From NCBI GenBank assembly GCA_945861065.1, contig CAMASI010000013.1, positions 1 to 63,768 of the forward strand: a stretch of DNA of 63,768 nt, in the 5' to 3' direction. Shown piece after piece: positions 43,618-53,384 of this stretch. This DNA comes from Klebsiella pneumoniae (GTDB lineage Bacteria > Myxococcota_A > UBA796 > GCA-2862545). Position 1 is the first letter of the stretch; every line of letters starts with the position of its first letter. The position numbers and the translations under genes were made by a program. The notes beneath the pieces were generated by a model. It was not told where the DNA came from and did not search any database. It saw only the letters and a program-made list of their open reading frames with translations.

Positions 43618-44979
43618 GTGTGGTTGCTGCTCGCGTGTTCAAAATCACCCGACCGTGCGCTCGACGAGAGTGACGGGTCGACGGGCCCTGGTTCGGACAC
43701 TGAACTCCCCGACACTTCGGTTCCGACCGTTCCGACGGACCCAACCCCCACGCCGCCGACGTTCACAACCACGCCGACCGTGCCCATCGAACCTCCGCCC
43801 GACCCGTGCGGACCCGTCGGCCTGACTGGCGCGCAACTGTGCGTGGACCGCACGCCTTACGAAATGGGCGAGCGGCTGCGGTTCACGTTTTCCGGTGCTA
43901 CAGATTCCGGTTCAGATTGGATCGCACTATTTCAGGCCGACCAGTGGTTCGACAATGCCTGGATCTCTTGGGTCTACGTGGAAGGCGAGTCGGGAGACCG
44001 GGTCGTATTGCCGTCGAGCCTGCCGCCCGGCGAGTACGAAGCCCGGTTGTTCGCGAACGACGGCTACGAAGAACTCGCCAGTGTGCTGTTTGAGGTCATC
44101 GATGGCGGCGTAGATTCGCCAACGCCCCAAGACCCAGCCGACCTTGGCGACCTCACCGTGATGACGTTGAATAGTTGGGTTGGATTCACGGGGGTGCCTC
44201 ATGCCGAGACGATGGCTGTAGACGCGGTCCTCGCCGTCAATCCCGATGTACTGGCCCTGCAGGAGGGTTCACTCGAGGCCGCCGAGTCCCTTCGAAACGG
44301 GTTGGCTACAGCAGACCTGACTTGGACCTCCGCTTCTGTGCTTGGTGAAGCTGACGTCTTCATTTTGACCCGACTCGCCGTGGACCACACCCTTTCCGCG
44401 CCTTCGTTGCACGGCGTGGCCTTTGGTGCCGTGCTCATAACCGACGATGGCAAACAGGTCCGCATCGTCAACGTTCATCTCGAATATCTAAACTATGGAC
44501 CCTACGGAATTCGAGACGGCGACAGCGTCTCCGACGTGCTCGACACCGAAGAAACTACGAGGGCCGAAGAGATTGCAGACGTGGTTGGCCTGCTGGTAGA
44601 AGACGAAGACAGCGCAATCGGCGCGCTCATCGTAGGCGACTTCAACAGCCCAAGCGCGCTCGATTGGGCGGCCGGCAACGAGGACCAGAATTTTGGAACT
44701 GCAATCGCATGGCCGACCACAGGCTTGCTGACCGACGCGGGATTTATCGATGCCTATCGTGACCTTCACCCGGACCCGACTGTGGATCGAGGCTTTACGT
44801 GGACGCCTGGATATCCGAAGGGTTTCGTCGATTATGAAAACGAAGTTCACGACAGAATCGATTTTGTTTACCATCGTCCGGGGACCGACGCCGTGCTCGA
44901 GCCGACGTCAGCTGACGTGTGGGCCGGCGACCCATGGCCGAGCGATCATCGAGCCGTGCTCGTGCGCTACAGGCTCTGA
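43618..44979 (+). CDS. Endonuclease/exonuclease/phosphatase (EEP) family lipoprotein
   Basis: The protein has 453 residues. GTG 43618 has GGAGG 5 bases upstream and yields the very short leader MWLLLACSK (Cys7). A Pro/Thr linker (about 20-60) precedes an Ig-like domain (about 70-165). The EEP fold occupies the last 270 residues: LALQEGS gives the metal-binding Glu, IVNVHLEYLN a catalytic His, VGDFNSPS the Asp/Asn pair and the terminal SDHRAVLVRY the Asp/His pair. Substrates of this fold include nucleic acids, inositol phosphates and sphingomyelin. As a lipoprotein it probably acts on external phosphodiesters. The kinase gene follows 21 bases later. Confidence 0.86.
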   Translation: MWLLLACSKSPDRALDESDGSTGPGSDTELPDTSVPTVPTDPTPTPPTFTTTPTVPIEPPPDPCGPVGLTGAQLCVDRTPYEMGERLRFTFSGATDSGSDWIALFQADQWFDNAWISWVYVEGESGDRVVLPSSLPPGEYEARLFANDGYEELASVLFEVIDGGVDSPTPQDPADLGDLTVMTLNSWVGFTGVPHAETMAVDAVLAVNPDVLALQEGSLEAAESLRNGLATADLTWTSASVLGEADVFILTRLAVDHTLSAPSLHGVAFGAVLITDDGKQVRIVNVHLEYLNYGPYGIRDGDSVSDVLDTEETTRAEEIADVVGLLVEDEDSAIGALIVGDFNSPSALDWAAGNEDQNFGTAIAWPTTGLLTDAGFIDAYRDLHPDPTVDRGFTWTPGYPKGFVDYENEVHDRIDFVYHRPGTDAVLEPTSADVWAGDPWPSDHRAVLVRYRL

Positions 44980-45000
44980 TAGACGCCTCGCGGAGGTTCG

Positions 45001-46590
45001 GTGACGAGTGGCGTGCGTTTTCGGGTGCTGGCGCTCGTGGGCGAAGGTGGCTTTGGCCGCGTCTACCGAGCACGGCTCGAAACAAGCGACGGATTCTCGA
45101 AAGACGTAGCGGTCAAGATCCTGACGGACGAGTCCCCTGTTCCAGGCCTGCTAAAACGATTTCGAGACGAAGCCCGAATACTCGGCTTGTTGCGCGACCG
45201 GGCCATCGTCAAGGCCGACCCTCCCTCCAGAATCGGTGGCCGTTGGTCTGTCGTGATGGAATTCGTGGACGGCGTCTCCCTCGGCGCCCTCGTGGACACT
45301 GTACCGGTACCTCCGGGAGTCGCGCTCGAAATCATCGGGGAAGTAGCCCGCGCACTCGGTCACGCGTGGCACCAGGAGGGCCCCGAAGGTCAACCGCTGC
45401 ACTTGCTTCACCGAGACATTAAGCCCGACAACATCCAAATTACACCAGCCGGGGAAATGCGCATATTGGATTTCGGCATTGCGCGCGCAGATTTCCAAGG
45501 GCGGGAATACCAAACCCGCCACGCTTTGGGCGGAACGCCCGGCTACATCGCACCTGAACGCCTGCATGGAATTGAGCTTCCAGCGGGCGACGTCTACAGC
45601 CTCGGGGTGGTCCTGCACGAGGCGGTGACCCGTGTCCGACCGCGGCTCCAGCCAGCGTTCGTCGATGATTCCGGACAGGCACGCGTCGTGGTGCCCCGGC
45701 TCGAAGTGCCCGACCTGCATTGGGCGGACCCGCACGCCATGGCGGTACTCGAGTTGGCAGCGCGTATGCGCCTCGAAGACCCGACCCTCCGGCCCACACC
45801 CAGGGAGGTCGAAGACTTTTGCCGCCAACTTCGCAACACGCTGCCTGCGCCTTGGCTTCGCGACTGGGCGGAGACGCATGTGCCCCACCGCCACGAACTT
45901 CCGCCCGACGGACTTGTCGGCCAGGTCCTCGCGCAAACCACCGAGCCGGGCGCCTACGAACGCGCGCCCGTCACCGACGACGCCCTGCTTCACAGTACGA
46001 AGGCACCACTAGCTCGCGTCTCCCGTGGCACTGGAGGCGTCGCTCTCGGCGCCATGCTGGGGACCGGACTGACGTTGGTGCTTTTCGCCGGTTTCGTCAG
46101 CGCTGGCCTCGGGGCCGCGGGCGTGTATTTGTGGCGTGCCGACGAAGCTCCCGGCGCCCCCGACCCCGAGGCCACGAATGAAAGGCCTGAAACGCCCGCA
46201 AGTCTGCCAAGTCCCTTGCCTGCCCCCGCCGAAGTCGACGTGGAAACGCCAACCCCGCGGTCTCCGAAGATCATCGTCATCAGTGATTCTGAAGGCATCC
46301 CGCCGAGTCGGCCGATCTCCGGTGCCGACATCGCGTCCGATCCCAACTTTGTCCACGCCCCGGTGATGGGGAGGATCTCAATTCGCACTGTTCCCACTGG
46401 GGCGAAGGTGTTCGAAGGCGGCCGAGAACTCGTCGGTGTTTCGGGCACGTTCAAGCTGGAACCGGGAAAACACTTGCTGAAAATCGTCAGTACAAGCGGG
46501 GAAGCGTATGAGGTGCCTGTGATGCTCACGGCAGACCAGGAAACGTCCCTGTGCTACGATTTCGATAACAATCTCGGGTGCGCCCCATGA
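45001..46590 (+). CDS. Hanks-type Ser/Thr protein kinase with membrane helix and PEGA-like tail
   Basis: The protein has 529 residues. Kinase subdomains are complete: glycine loop VGEGGFGRVYRA (13-24), Lys39 in VAVKIL, HRDIKPDN with catalytic D139, DFG at 157-159, and GTPGYIAPERL. A helix (about 345-375, ALGAMLGTGLTLVLFAGFVSA) anchors it, leaving a Pro-rich linker and a PEGA-like module (about 450-529, GRISIRTVPTGAKVFEGG) outside. GTG start with GAGG seven bases upstream. It may sense surface ligands through the PEGA part. The stop overlaps the next gene by ATGA. Confidence 0.92.
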   Translation: MTSGVRFRVLALVGEGGFGRVYRARLETSDGFSKDVAVKILTDESPVPGLLKRFRDEARILGLLRDRAIVKADPPSRIGGRWSVVMEFVDGVSLGALVDTVPVPPGVALEIIGEVARALGHAWHQEGPEGQPLHLLHRDIKPDNIQITPAGEMRILDFGIARADFQGREYQTRHALGGTPGYIAPERLHGIELPAGDVYSLGVVLHEAVTRVRPRLQPAFVDDSGQARVVVPRLEVPDLHWADPHAMAVLELAARMRLEDPTLRPTPREVEDFCRQLRNTLPAPWLRDWAETHVPHRHELPPDGLVGQVLAQTTEPGAYERAPVTDDALLHSTKAPLARVSRGTGGVALGAMLGTGLTLVLFAGFVSAGLGAAGVYLWRADEAPGAPDPEATNERPETPASLPSPLPAPAEVDVETPTPRSPKIIVISDSEGIPPSRPISGADIASDPNFVHAPVMGRISIRTVPTGAKVFEGGRELVGVSGTFKLEPGKHLLKIVSTSGEAYEVPVMLTADQETSLCYDFDNNLGCAP

Positions 46591-47540
46591 TCGCCGTCGC
46601 CGCAGTTGTGTCCGCAATTGCCGGTGTTCCGGTGCTCTACGACGGTGGAGAAGAGACTGCGGTCTTAGCGCTCGTTGCCGCGCGCACCGGTCTGCCGCTG
46701 GAAGCACTGACAGCATGGCCTCTGAATCGATTGCTCGATGGACCGCCCATGGTCCTGGGAGACGCCGTCCTGCGCCGATGCACGTCACCGCCGCATCGCA
46801 CAGAGGGTTCTGGCACTCAAAACAATGCAGTGAAAGCCGAGTGGGTGCGCGCCACGGCCGCTTGGTCCGCGCGCGCCGACGCTTTTGCCACCGACGACCA
46901 CCTCGATTTGGCGGTCGCGACCCTTGGCTGTCTGAATGAGCTGGTAGACGTGGGTGTGGCGTCCGAAGTCTTTGCGCTTCGAGGCGCGGCGGCCGCATCG
47001 AGTGGGAATGTGGACGCCTCACGGTACGAACTTCGCACTGCCCTCAACTTCCGTCCGGACATGTTGTGGTCGTCACTCAACCCAGTGTCCGGGGCCCAGG
47101 ATCTCGAAGTTGTGCGGGCAGAAGCGGGCCGGGTGGCGCTGGCCGTCACCCCAGATGGGGTCCCGAGCGGTCCCTGGCTCGACGGGATTGTCCTGACCGA
47201 CGGGATGAGCGTGCGTCCCGGACTTCATCTGTTCCAGACCAGTACGGGTTCGGGATTTGAAACGAGTTGGGTCACGGTTGGCGGCGACGTGGAGTTTGTT
47301 ATTCCTGCCAGTTTTCCGCCCGGGATTCTGGGCACCCTCCATACCGACGCAACTCGTGCGCAAATGCTCAGCCTGCTACGCGCACGTTTCCCCGATTTCT
47401 CCGCCGCCTATGTGTCGCACCAAGGAGGTCTGTGGCTCCTCGTTTCCGAAGCGGGCAGCCTGACGATGACAGAACTCACCGCGATTCCCCAGATTAAAAC
47501 GCCGGTGCGAAAACCCAAGACGGGGGCGAAGAAAATCTAG
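46587..47540 (+). CDS. Exported protein, unknown, coupled to the kinase
   Basis: The protein has 317 residues. The N-terminus MIAVAAVVSAIAGVPV is a likely Sec signal. The middle (about 75-170) is helical and may be a TPR-like arrangement (DLAVATLGCLNELVDVGVAS). The C-terminal half looks beta-rich, and the tail is Lys-rich (KTPVRKPKTGAKKI). The ATGA overlap with the kinase stop implies coupled translation, so it may be a periplasmic partner of the kinase sensor part. Its last four bases overlap the convergent Sel1-like gene. No family recognised. Confidence 0.65.
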   Translation: MIAVAAVVSAIAGVPVLYDGGEETAVLALVAARTGLPLEALTAWPLNRLLDGPPMVLGDAVLRRCTSPPHRTEGSGTQNNAVKAEWVRATAAWSARADAFATDDHLDLAVATLGCLNELVDVGVASEVFALRGAAAASSGNVDASRYELRTALNFRPDMLWSSLNPVSGAQDLEVVRAEAGRVALAVTPDGVPSGPWLDGIVLTDGMSVRPGLHLFQTSTGSGFETSWVTVGGDVEFVIPASFPPGILGTLHTDATRAQMLSLLRARFPDFSAAYVSHQGGLWLLVSEAGSLTMTELTAIPQIKTPVRKPKTGAKKI

Positions 47541-50245
47541 AACGGCGCGAGTCCAAACGTGAGTGCGAACGCAGGCACCACCAACGGGATGCTCCCACTT
47601 TCTTCCTCGTCGAAGTCAACCAGTTCTACGGTGCCGTAATAACCCAACCCCATTTCCACTCCGGCGAAAAGCGCGCCGCTGTCATTTCGCATTCCGAACC
47701 GGAAACTCCAACCCGTCCGATCGCGTTCGCGACCCTTTTCGACGTCGTCGGCAATCGAGTCTACACCGCCAGCGACGAAAATTCCCCTGGCCTGGTGATT
47801 GGGGTACACACGTACCGTGGCCCCCTTGACAATCAGATCCGGGGCCGTCCCGCGCACATCATCGCCTTGAATCGCGATCAGCAATCCGGCACCCTGAGGC
47901 ACATACGATGCGTGCCCGCTCAGCCCAATTGCGGGGCCCACCGGAATGGGTGCGATCAATTCCAATTCGCCCCCAACCGCCATCGGCAATCCGACAATCG
48001 CGCCTAGGCGAACGTAACGAAGCGCGGCATTGAGGCGATACCGGTCCAACAACTCATTCGCGTGGGCCCGATCCCGGTCTACGCCCTCGCCGCGAAGGTA
48101 CATGAGGCCGAGGTCCTTACAGCTCTCGAAAAATCCCGTGTCGCATGCGGATGAATAATGACGGGCGGCGATTTCATCGTCAAATGACGTGTCGCGGTCC
48201 ATATGCACTTCCGCCAATCGGTTGCACCCGGCCCCCGACCCGCCTTCACAGGATCGATCCAGGAGCAAGTAGGTGGATTCGTCGGGCACGTCGGCGTCCG
48301 GCCACGTCTGCTCCGCCAGACCAAAACATCCTTCCGCGTCCCCACGATCGCAGCCGCGTTGTAAATAAAGATCGGACGTCAGTTCACCTTCCCAAATGGG
48401 GTCATGCTTGCGCAGAACCAGGGCACCCAGCTCCGTGCACGACGCCGCGCTTCCGAGTTCGCAGGCCTTGGTCCAGGCAACAAACGCATCCGGCCAGCCG
48501 GCCCGGTGGTCGACCAATTCGACGCCAAGCCCGGCGCACCCTGGCCCACTGTGCAACGCGCAGGCCGAACGCCACATCTCCCCCTGGGTCGGAGCCTCCA
48601 CAGCACGCGCACGACCGATTCGCCGCTGACGAGCGCCATCCACACAGGCCGCCCCGAGGCCAGAATCGCAACCCTGGTCGAACAAACGAAGCGCGGACGC
48701 GTAGCCGTCCGTCCGTGGCTCATGCCGCACAAGCAAATCACCCGCACCCAGGCACGCCAACGCCTCCCCAGTCTTGCAAGCGCTCAACAGCAGTTGCTCC
48801 GCTTCCATGACCCGCGGGTGCTCTACACCCCACCGATCCACATAGTCGCCAAGACTCAGGCAACCGTCCGACGCGCCAAAGAAACAACCTCGCAGGAAGG
48901 CCCCGAAGTCGTCCAAATTCGCACTCGTGACGGGGCCAACCTGCAGCAGGCGACCCAGTTCTACGCACGACGCCGCGTTGGGAAGAGCGGCGTCTTCACA
49001 TTCGCGAACCGTTTTCGCCGCAAAGGCGGACTCCCGTCGCGCCGTCGCTTGTTCACACGCGTCCGAACGCCCCAGCACACAGGCCTGGTCCAACACCAGG
49101 AGGGCCGCCTCCGGCCGCTCCAGCCGGTCGTAGGCCTCACTGAGGGACATGCAGGCGCTTCCCAGGTTGTCGAGACGCCGGAGCCGTTCCCCGAGCGAGC
49201 CCGACCCCTCCAAACCACACGCGAACTCAAGCATCCCGATGGCAACCGGCCCCGGTTTCGCCGTCGACGTCGATTCCATCGACAACCGATGCTGCGAGAC
49301 TTCCTGACACGCTAACAGGTCTCCTGACACACAGGATGACGCCCGCTGAGCCTGAGCGGGCACGTCCAGCGCTCCCACCTCGTAGCACGCTCGATACACA
49401 CCCAGCGAACACGCAAGCGTCAGTTGCCGACGGGCTTCATCGCGCGCCCCGGTTCGGTCACTCAGCTCCGCAAGAATCTGCCGCCCAGAAGCGAGACAGG
49501 TCTCAGGTACGTCCGAGGCGCATGTTGGCAGGCTCGGCGTGCCATAAGGCCAGCCCACTTGGAGCACAGCCAGGCCCTCCACCTCCGCGTGCAACAACGC
49601 GTCCCCGGCCTGGCCCGACACCCCGCGCACCCGGACACCATCGCCCAGCGCCCGCCGGGCCCAGGAGGCATCCCCCGACGACACGCCAGCTGGCCGCGAA
49701 ATCGCCCACTGCGCCTCCGTCAGCGACCACAACAGGTCCGGGATCGCCAACTGTTCGCTCGTTGGAACGTCCACGCGCACAAAGGTGGCCGACGCGGACA
49801 CAAACTGCCAAGCAGCGCCGGCACTGTCGATGGCCACCGGCCCGGCGCCGGCCTCCTTCCACGACTTCACGGGGGCGGTCAGGCCCGCGGGCCAGGGGAT
49901 TCGCTTGACCTCGACCACCCCGACAAGTTCGCTGCGACGGATGACCACCAACGTGCTCGCAGACGCGTCCCCACCCGCGGCGGGCGTCGGATCGACGAAC
50001 TGTAGTCTCAGCTGCCGGGAGGGACCCGCCGCGACCTCCCGGGGCGTGTTCGTCGCATCGAACGGTGCGTCGTCTACGGCCGTGAGAACCCACCCCGGCT
50101 CCAAGCCGGCTGTGGCCAGTTGCGACGGCAACTCGGCGGGAAGCGTCCACCTTCCGCCGCCGTCCACCAGAAACGGGACGGGCACACCGGGCAGGCCCAC
50201 ACCCGCAGCAATTGCCGCCCCTACGAACGCCGACAGCCAGATCAC
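47537..50245 (-). CDS. Sel1-like/Cys-rich repeat protein with PDZ-like and beta-barrel ends
   Basis: The protein has 902 residues. A signal (MIWLSAFVGAAIAAG) is followed by a PDZ-like domain (about 25-110, LEPGWVLTAVDDAPFD). Residues about 260-720 carry many degenerate Sel1-type helical repeats with a Cys pair per unit (ACSLGVYRACYEVG, GCDRGDAEGCFGLAE, SCEGGSGAGCNRLAE). The last 180 residues are Gly-rich and beta-alternating, ending in Phe (VVPAFALTFGLAPF), as in outer-membrane barrels. GTG start overlapping the flotillin stop by GTGA. It is the last gene of an eight-gene operon and may couple the membrane domain to the outer membrane. Confidence 0.72.
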   Translation of the reverse strand: MIWLSAFVGAAIAAGVGLPGVPVPFLVDGGGRWTLPAELPSQLATAGLEPGWVLTAVDDAPFDATNTPREVAAGPSRQLRLQFVDPTPAAGGDASASTLVVIRRSELVGVVEVKRIPWPAGLTAPVKSWKEAGAGPVAIDSAGAAWQFVSASATFVRVDVPTSEQLAIPDLLWSLTEAQWAISRPAGVSSGDASWARRALGDGVRVRGVSGQAGDALLHAEVEGLAVLQVGWPYGTPSLPTCASDVPETCLASGRQILAELSDRTGARDEARRQLTLACSLGVYRACYEVGALDVPAQAQRASSCVSGDLLACQEVSQHRLSMESTSTAKPGPVAIGMLEFACGLEGSGSLGERLRRLDNLGSACMSLSEAYDRLERPEAALLVLDQACVLGRSDACEQATARRESAFAAKTVRECEDAALPNAASCVELGRLLQVGPVTSANLDDFGAFLRGCFFGASDGCLSLGDYVDRWGVEHPRVMEAEQLLLSACKTGEALACLGAGDLLVRHEPRTDGYASALRLFDQGCDSGLGAACVDGARQRRIGRARAVEAPTQGEMWRSACALHSGPGCAGLGVELVDHRAGWPDAFVAWTKACELGSAASCTELGALVLRKHDPIWEGELTSDLYLQRGCDRGDAEGCFGLAEQTWPDADVPDESTYLLLDRSCEGGSGAGCNRLAEVHMDRDTSFDDEIAARHYSSACDTGFFESCKDLGLMYLRGEGVDRDRAHANELLDRYRLNAALRYVRLGAIVGLPMAVGGELELIAPIPVGPAIGLSGHASYVPQGAGLLIAIQGDDVRGTAPDLIVKGATVRVYPNHQARGIFVAGGVDSIADDVEKGRERDRTGWSFRFGMRNDSGALFAGVEMGLGYYGTVELVDFDEEESGSIPLVVPAFALTFGLAPF

Positions 50246-51480
50246 CGGCCGAACCGATCCACGGCTGCCGCGAGGTCCACGCCAAGCGCGCCCTTGACCT
50301 CCTCATTGAGCCGCACGAGCGCCCGCCCGCCGGAGTCCCCCGGCGGCAACACCGTGAATTTGTCGATCTTGACGTTGCCCACCGTCGACATCAGTGCTGC
50401 CGTGACGGGTTGCAACTTTTGAATCAAGAATAGGTCTCGCGCCGCGGGTCCCGCCTCTTTCCATGCGCCAATCATTTCGTCCAGGGCGCCGATTCTCGCC
50501 CGCCCATCCTCGAGAATTCGTGCGGACCGTCCACGAGCCGCCGCGATTCCCGCCTCCATCGCGGCCGAAGCAGGCGCCATGACATCCGCCTCCAACTGGC
50601 GACGAACCTGTTCGACGCGGGCTTCTTCGGCGAGCAACGACGCCTCCGCTTTTGCGACCTCCGCCAGCACCCGGGCCTGCTCCTCCGCCACCAGTGCGTG
50701 CGTCTTCGTTCGTGCGTCTTGCACCCGCCGATCGGCTCGGGCCACGGCAATCGCCGCGTCGGCCTGGATCTGCTGCAATCGAGCGCGTTGCCTGTTTTCT
50801 GCATCACTGACAATCGCCCGCGCCTTGGCTTGCGCCTCAGCGATTCGGCTTCGCTTGACCATTTCCGCAGACGACTTCCGTCCGATGCTATCGAGGTAGC
50901 CGCGCTCGTCCGAAATGTTTTGAATCTTGAGCGTGTCCAGCGACAGACCCAATTTTCCGATATCGTGCTCGGCCTCTTCCAGAAGTTTTTCCGCGAAAGC
51001 GACCTTGTCTTCGTTGACCTCTTCCGGTGTCAACCGCGCGAGCACCCCTCGGACGTTGCCTTCCAGCAGTTCTTTCGCCATCTTGGCCACTTCGTCGCGG
51101 GGTTTGCCCAGCAACCGCTCCACGGCCGCAGCGAGCAACGGTTCATGGCTCGCAATTTTAATATTGGCTACGCCTTGAACGTTGAGCGGAATCCCACCCT
51201 TGCTGTAGGCGCCGTGGGCCGACACGTCGATGATCATGTTGGTCAGATCGAGCCGATCCACGCGCTCCAACAGCGGAACGCGCCAAGCTCGTCCGCCGCG
51301 AATGATGCGGTAGCCGACCTCCCCGCCTTCCACGGCTCGACGCTGTCCGGAAAAGACAAGCACCTCGTTCGGCTCGCAAATGAAGAGCAGATTTCTCGCT
51401 GCCTGAACCAGCGCGAACAGCGAAAGTAACCCGACGAAAACGATGACCGCCCCAAGGGCGAAAATGGTTTCGATGTTCAT
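50242..51480 (-). CDS. Flotillin-like SPFH protein (second of two)
   Basis: The protein has 412 residues. One N-terminal membrane segment (about 5-27) precedes an SPFH/band-7 domain (EVLVFSGQRRAVEGGEVGYR, VANIKIASHEPLLAAAVERLLG, TPEEVNEDKVAFAEKLLEEA). A long heptad coiled coil with Ala/Glu repeats (about 190-320) and a flotillin end (PAARDLFLIQKLQPVTAALM) follow. Flotillins scaffold membrane microdomains. It shares the TPEEVNED and LDTLKIQNIS segments with the adjacent paralogue. ATGA overlaps the upstream flotillin. Confidence 0.88.
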   Translation of the reverse strand: MNIETIFALGAVIVFVGLLSLFALVQAARNLLFICEPNEVLVFSGQRRAVEGGEVGYRIIRGGRAWRVPLLERVDRLDLTNMIIDVSAHGAYSKGGIPLNVQGVANIKIASHEPLLAAAVERLLGKPRDEVAKMAKELLEGNVRGVLARLTPEEVNEDKVAFAEKLLEEAEHDIGKLGLSLDTLKIQNISDERGYLDSIGRKSSAEMVKRSRIAEAQAKARAIVSDAENRQRARLQQIQADAAIAVARADRRVQDARTKTHALVAEEQARVLAEVAKAEASLLAEEARVEQVRRQLEADVMAPASAAMEAGIAAARGRSARILEDGRARIGALDEMIGAWKEAGPAARDLFLIQKLQPVTAALMSTVGNVKIDKFTVLPPGDSGGRALVRLNEEVKGALGVDLAAAVDRFGR

Positions 51481-52745
51481 TTGGACTCCTGGGGAGTGCG
51501 GCGTGCGAGCAAGGCGGGAATGTCCACACCTGTGGTGTGAGCGAGTTCGACCAATAGGGCTTGAACGGCCGATGGCATAGACGTCAGGTAGGCTGCGAGG
51601 GCAGTGCCGTCTCCACCGTCGATGACGTGGGTCGTGCCAAGTTGCAGCGTTTGCACGCGCGACGTGACGGTTCCGATCAGCGTCTCTACTTGTTGAAGTA
51701 GGAAAATGTCTCTCGCATCCGGGCCGGCTTTGGCCCACACGGCGTGCATTTCGCGAAGAACGGTCGCGAGCGCGTCCCCGTCGGCACCGATGTACGCCGC
51801 ATCCGCGCGGGCACGCATTTCGGCTGCGCGCCGAGCCGCTTCCGCCGGCAGCACCATATCTGCCTGGAGCCTCACGGTTTCGAGTTTCGCCCGGACGTCT
51901 TGCAAGCGTTGTTCGGCCTGCGCGCGCGCGAGCAACGCAGCTTGTTCCATGCGCTCCTCTTCAGACTTCGCCGTGCCCTCCAAGTCTGCGACCCTTCGCC
52001 GCAGGTCGTTCTCGCTCTGCTTGATGATGTTCTCTGCTTGTTCGTACGCCACCTGACCTTCGCGATGCGCCTTGGCTTGTGCTTCCTCGGCGTCGGCCTT
52101 CGCGTTGGACTCCGCCACTTCCGCCGCAGACAGCACATTCGCAAGGCGTTCGCGCCCAATATTGTCGAGGTAGCTGACTTCGTCCGACACACTTTGCACC
52201 TTCAACGTGTCGAGCGTCAGACCCAAACGCTCAAAATCATCCCCCGCCTCAGCCACCATTTCGTCCGCGAATTTCAAGCGATCTTCGTTCACTTCTTCTG
52301 GCGTCAGCCGCGCGAGAATTCCTCGAACGTGACCCTCCAACGTCTCCTTCGCTACGCGACGAATCTCGGAGGGATCGCGGCCAAGGAACCGCTCAATCGC
52401 ATTGTTAAAAAAGCGCGGATCCGAAGATACTTTCACATTCGCAATTGCGTGCACTACCAACGGGATTCCGCTTCTGCTGTAGGCATTTGTCACCGTCAGC
52501 TCGATCGGGATTTCGGAAAGGCTCATCCGATCCACGGTCTCCAGCATCGGCACACGAAAGGCCGCGCCGCCATGGATCACGCGGTAGCCCACCACGCTGC
52601 CATCGCGCAGTTGCTGCTGACGACCCGCAAAAATCAGGAGTTCATTGGGCCGGCCCACGTACAGGAACAGCCGGCCCACAAAGAGCAGCGCGACGAGCGC
52701 AAGACCGAGGGTCAGGCCAAGACACAAAGCACCAACGACGTCCAT
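51477..52745 (-). CDS. Flotillin-like SPFH protein (first of two)
   Basis: The protein has 422 residues. Layout mirrors the neighbour: membrane segment at about 7-30, SPFH domain (ELLIFAGRQQQLRDGSVVGY, IANVKVSSDPRFFNNAIERF), coiled coil rich in Glu/Ala (EEAQAKAHREGQVAYEQAEN) and a C-terminal part with DARDIFLLQQVETLIGTVTS. The two flotillins may form mixed oligomers, as FloA/FloT do in Bacillus. The start lies 13 bases after the NfeD-like gene. Identity with the paralogue is clear around the SPFH domain but low in the tails. Confidence 0.88.
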   Translation of the reverse strand: MDVVGALCLGLTLGLALVALLFVGRLFLYVGRPNELLIFAGRQQQLRDGSVVGYRVIHGGAAFRVPMLETVDRMSLSEIPIELTVTNAYSRSGIPLVVHAIANVKVSSDPRFFNNAIERFLGRDPSEIRRVAKETLEGHVRGILARLTPEEVNEDRLKFADEMVAEAGDDFERLGLTLDTLKVQSVSDEVSYLDNIGRERLANVLSAAEVAESNAKADAEEAQAKAHREGQVAYEQAENIIKQSENDLRRRVADLEGTAKSEEERMEQAALLARAQAEQRLQDVRAKLETVRLQADMVLPAEAARRAAEMRARADAAYIGADGDALATVLREMHAVWAKAGPDARDIFLLQQVETLIGTVTSRVQTLQLGTTHVIDGGDGTALAAYLTSMPSAVQALLVELAHTTGVDIPALLARRTPQESK

Positions 52746-52758
52746 CGCTACTCCAGAC

Positions 52759-53376
52759 TCAAGAGGTACGGCTCACTACCGCTACGCCGCCGCGCAGGGA
52801 ACGTATATGCACAGAGTGCCCCGCGGGTATGGGATCTTCATCCGACGTGATGGCAGGCAACTCGGTTCGGCCAGCCAAGCTCACGACCGCCACCCGTCCC
52901 CGCTGACCCTGCCGAACCGCGACGACGACGACCGCTGTTTGGCCTGCCAAGTGCTGAAATGTCGTCGGGGACGTGACGGTTTCCTCGCGGAGTCGTCGGA
53001 ACGCGACTGCCGCAACACCCCCGATGGTCAGGCCTCCTAGCGTGGACCACAGCGCGTCCAACGGAACCCCGAGACACTGCAACAGCACGCCGATGAGCCC
53101 GAAGGAAAATAAGCCGAACGCCCAAAATCGAAAAGAAGCCAACAGCCAAAATGCGCTCGGGGCGTCCGAAACCGCCTGGGTTGCATGCCCGGCCATATTC
53201 CCCGCGGAGAGTACAGTCTCCAACGCGCCTTCAATCGGGCTGTCGTGGTTCGGGTTGCCGTCCAACTCGATGTGATGATCTAGATTGGTGCCGTCGCCCG
53301 TGTCGTGGCTGCCCATCACGGAGAGCGCGACAATCACGACCCCGAAGGCGAGCGAACCCACGTAGACGGCAAGCAT
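52759..53376 (-). CDS. NfeD/OB-fold membrane protein, flotillin partner
   Basis: The protein has 205 residues, with helices at about 3-21, 72-95 and 105-122, and a C-terminal OB-like beta domain (about 130-205, GQTAVVVVAVRQGQRGRVAV). This is the architecture of short NfeD-type proteins that accompany flotillin genes, e.g. YqfA/YuaF pairs. ATG 53376 was chosen because AGGAGG sits four bases upstream; a longer frame lacks helices. The region after helix 1 has many His and Asp (MGSHDTGDGTNLDHHIELDG), possibly metal-binding. It is 13 bases upstream of the flotillin pair. Confidence 0.78.
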   Translation of the reverse strand: MLAVYVGSLAFGVVIVALSVMGSHDTGDGTNLDHHIELDGNPNHDSPIEGALETVLSAGNMAGHATQAVSDAPSAFWLLASFRFWAFGLFSFGLIGVLLQCLGVPLDALWSTLGGLTIGGVAAVAFRRLREETVTSPTTFQHLAGQTAVVVVAVRQGQRGRVAVVSLAGRTELPAITSDEDPIPAGHSVHIRSLRGGVAVVSRTS

Positions 53377-53384
53377 CGGACCTC

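Noticed and set aside
51481..51738. N-terminal extension of the second flotillin
   Set aside because: It lies within the first flotillin gene in another frame and is Arg/His-rich without a membrane segment.
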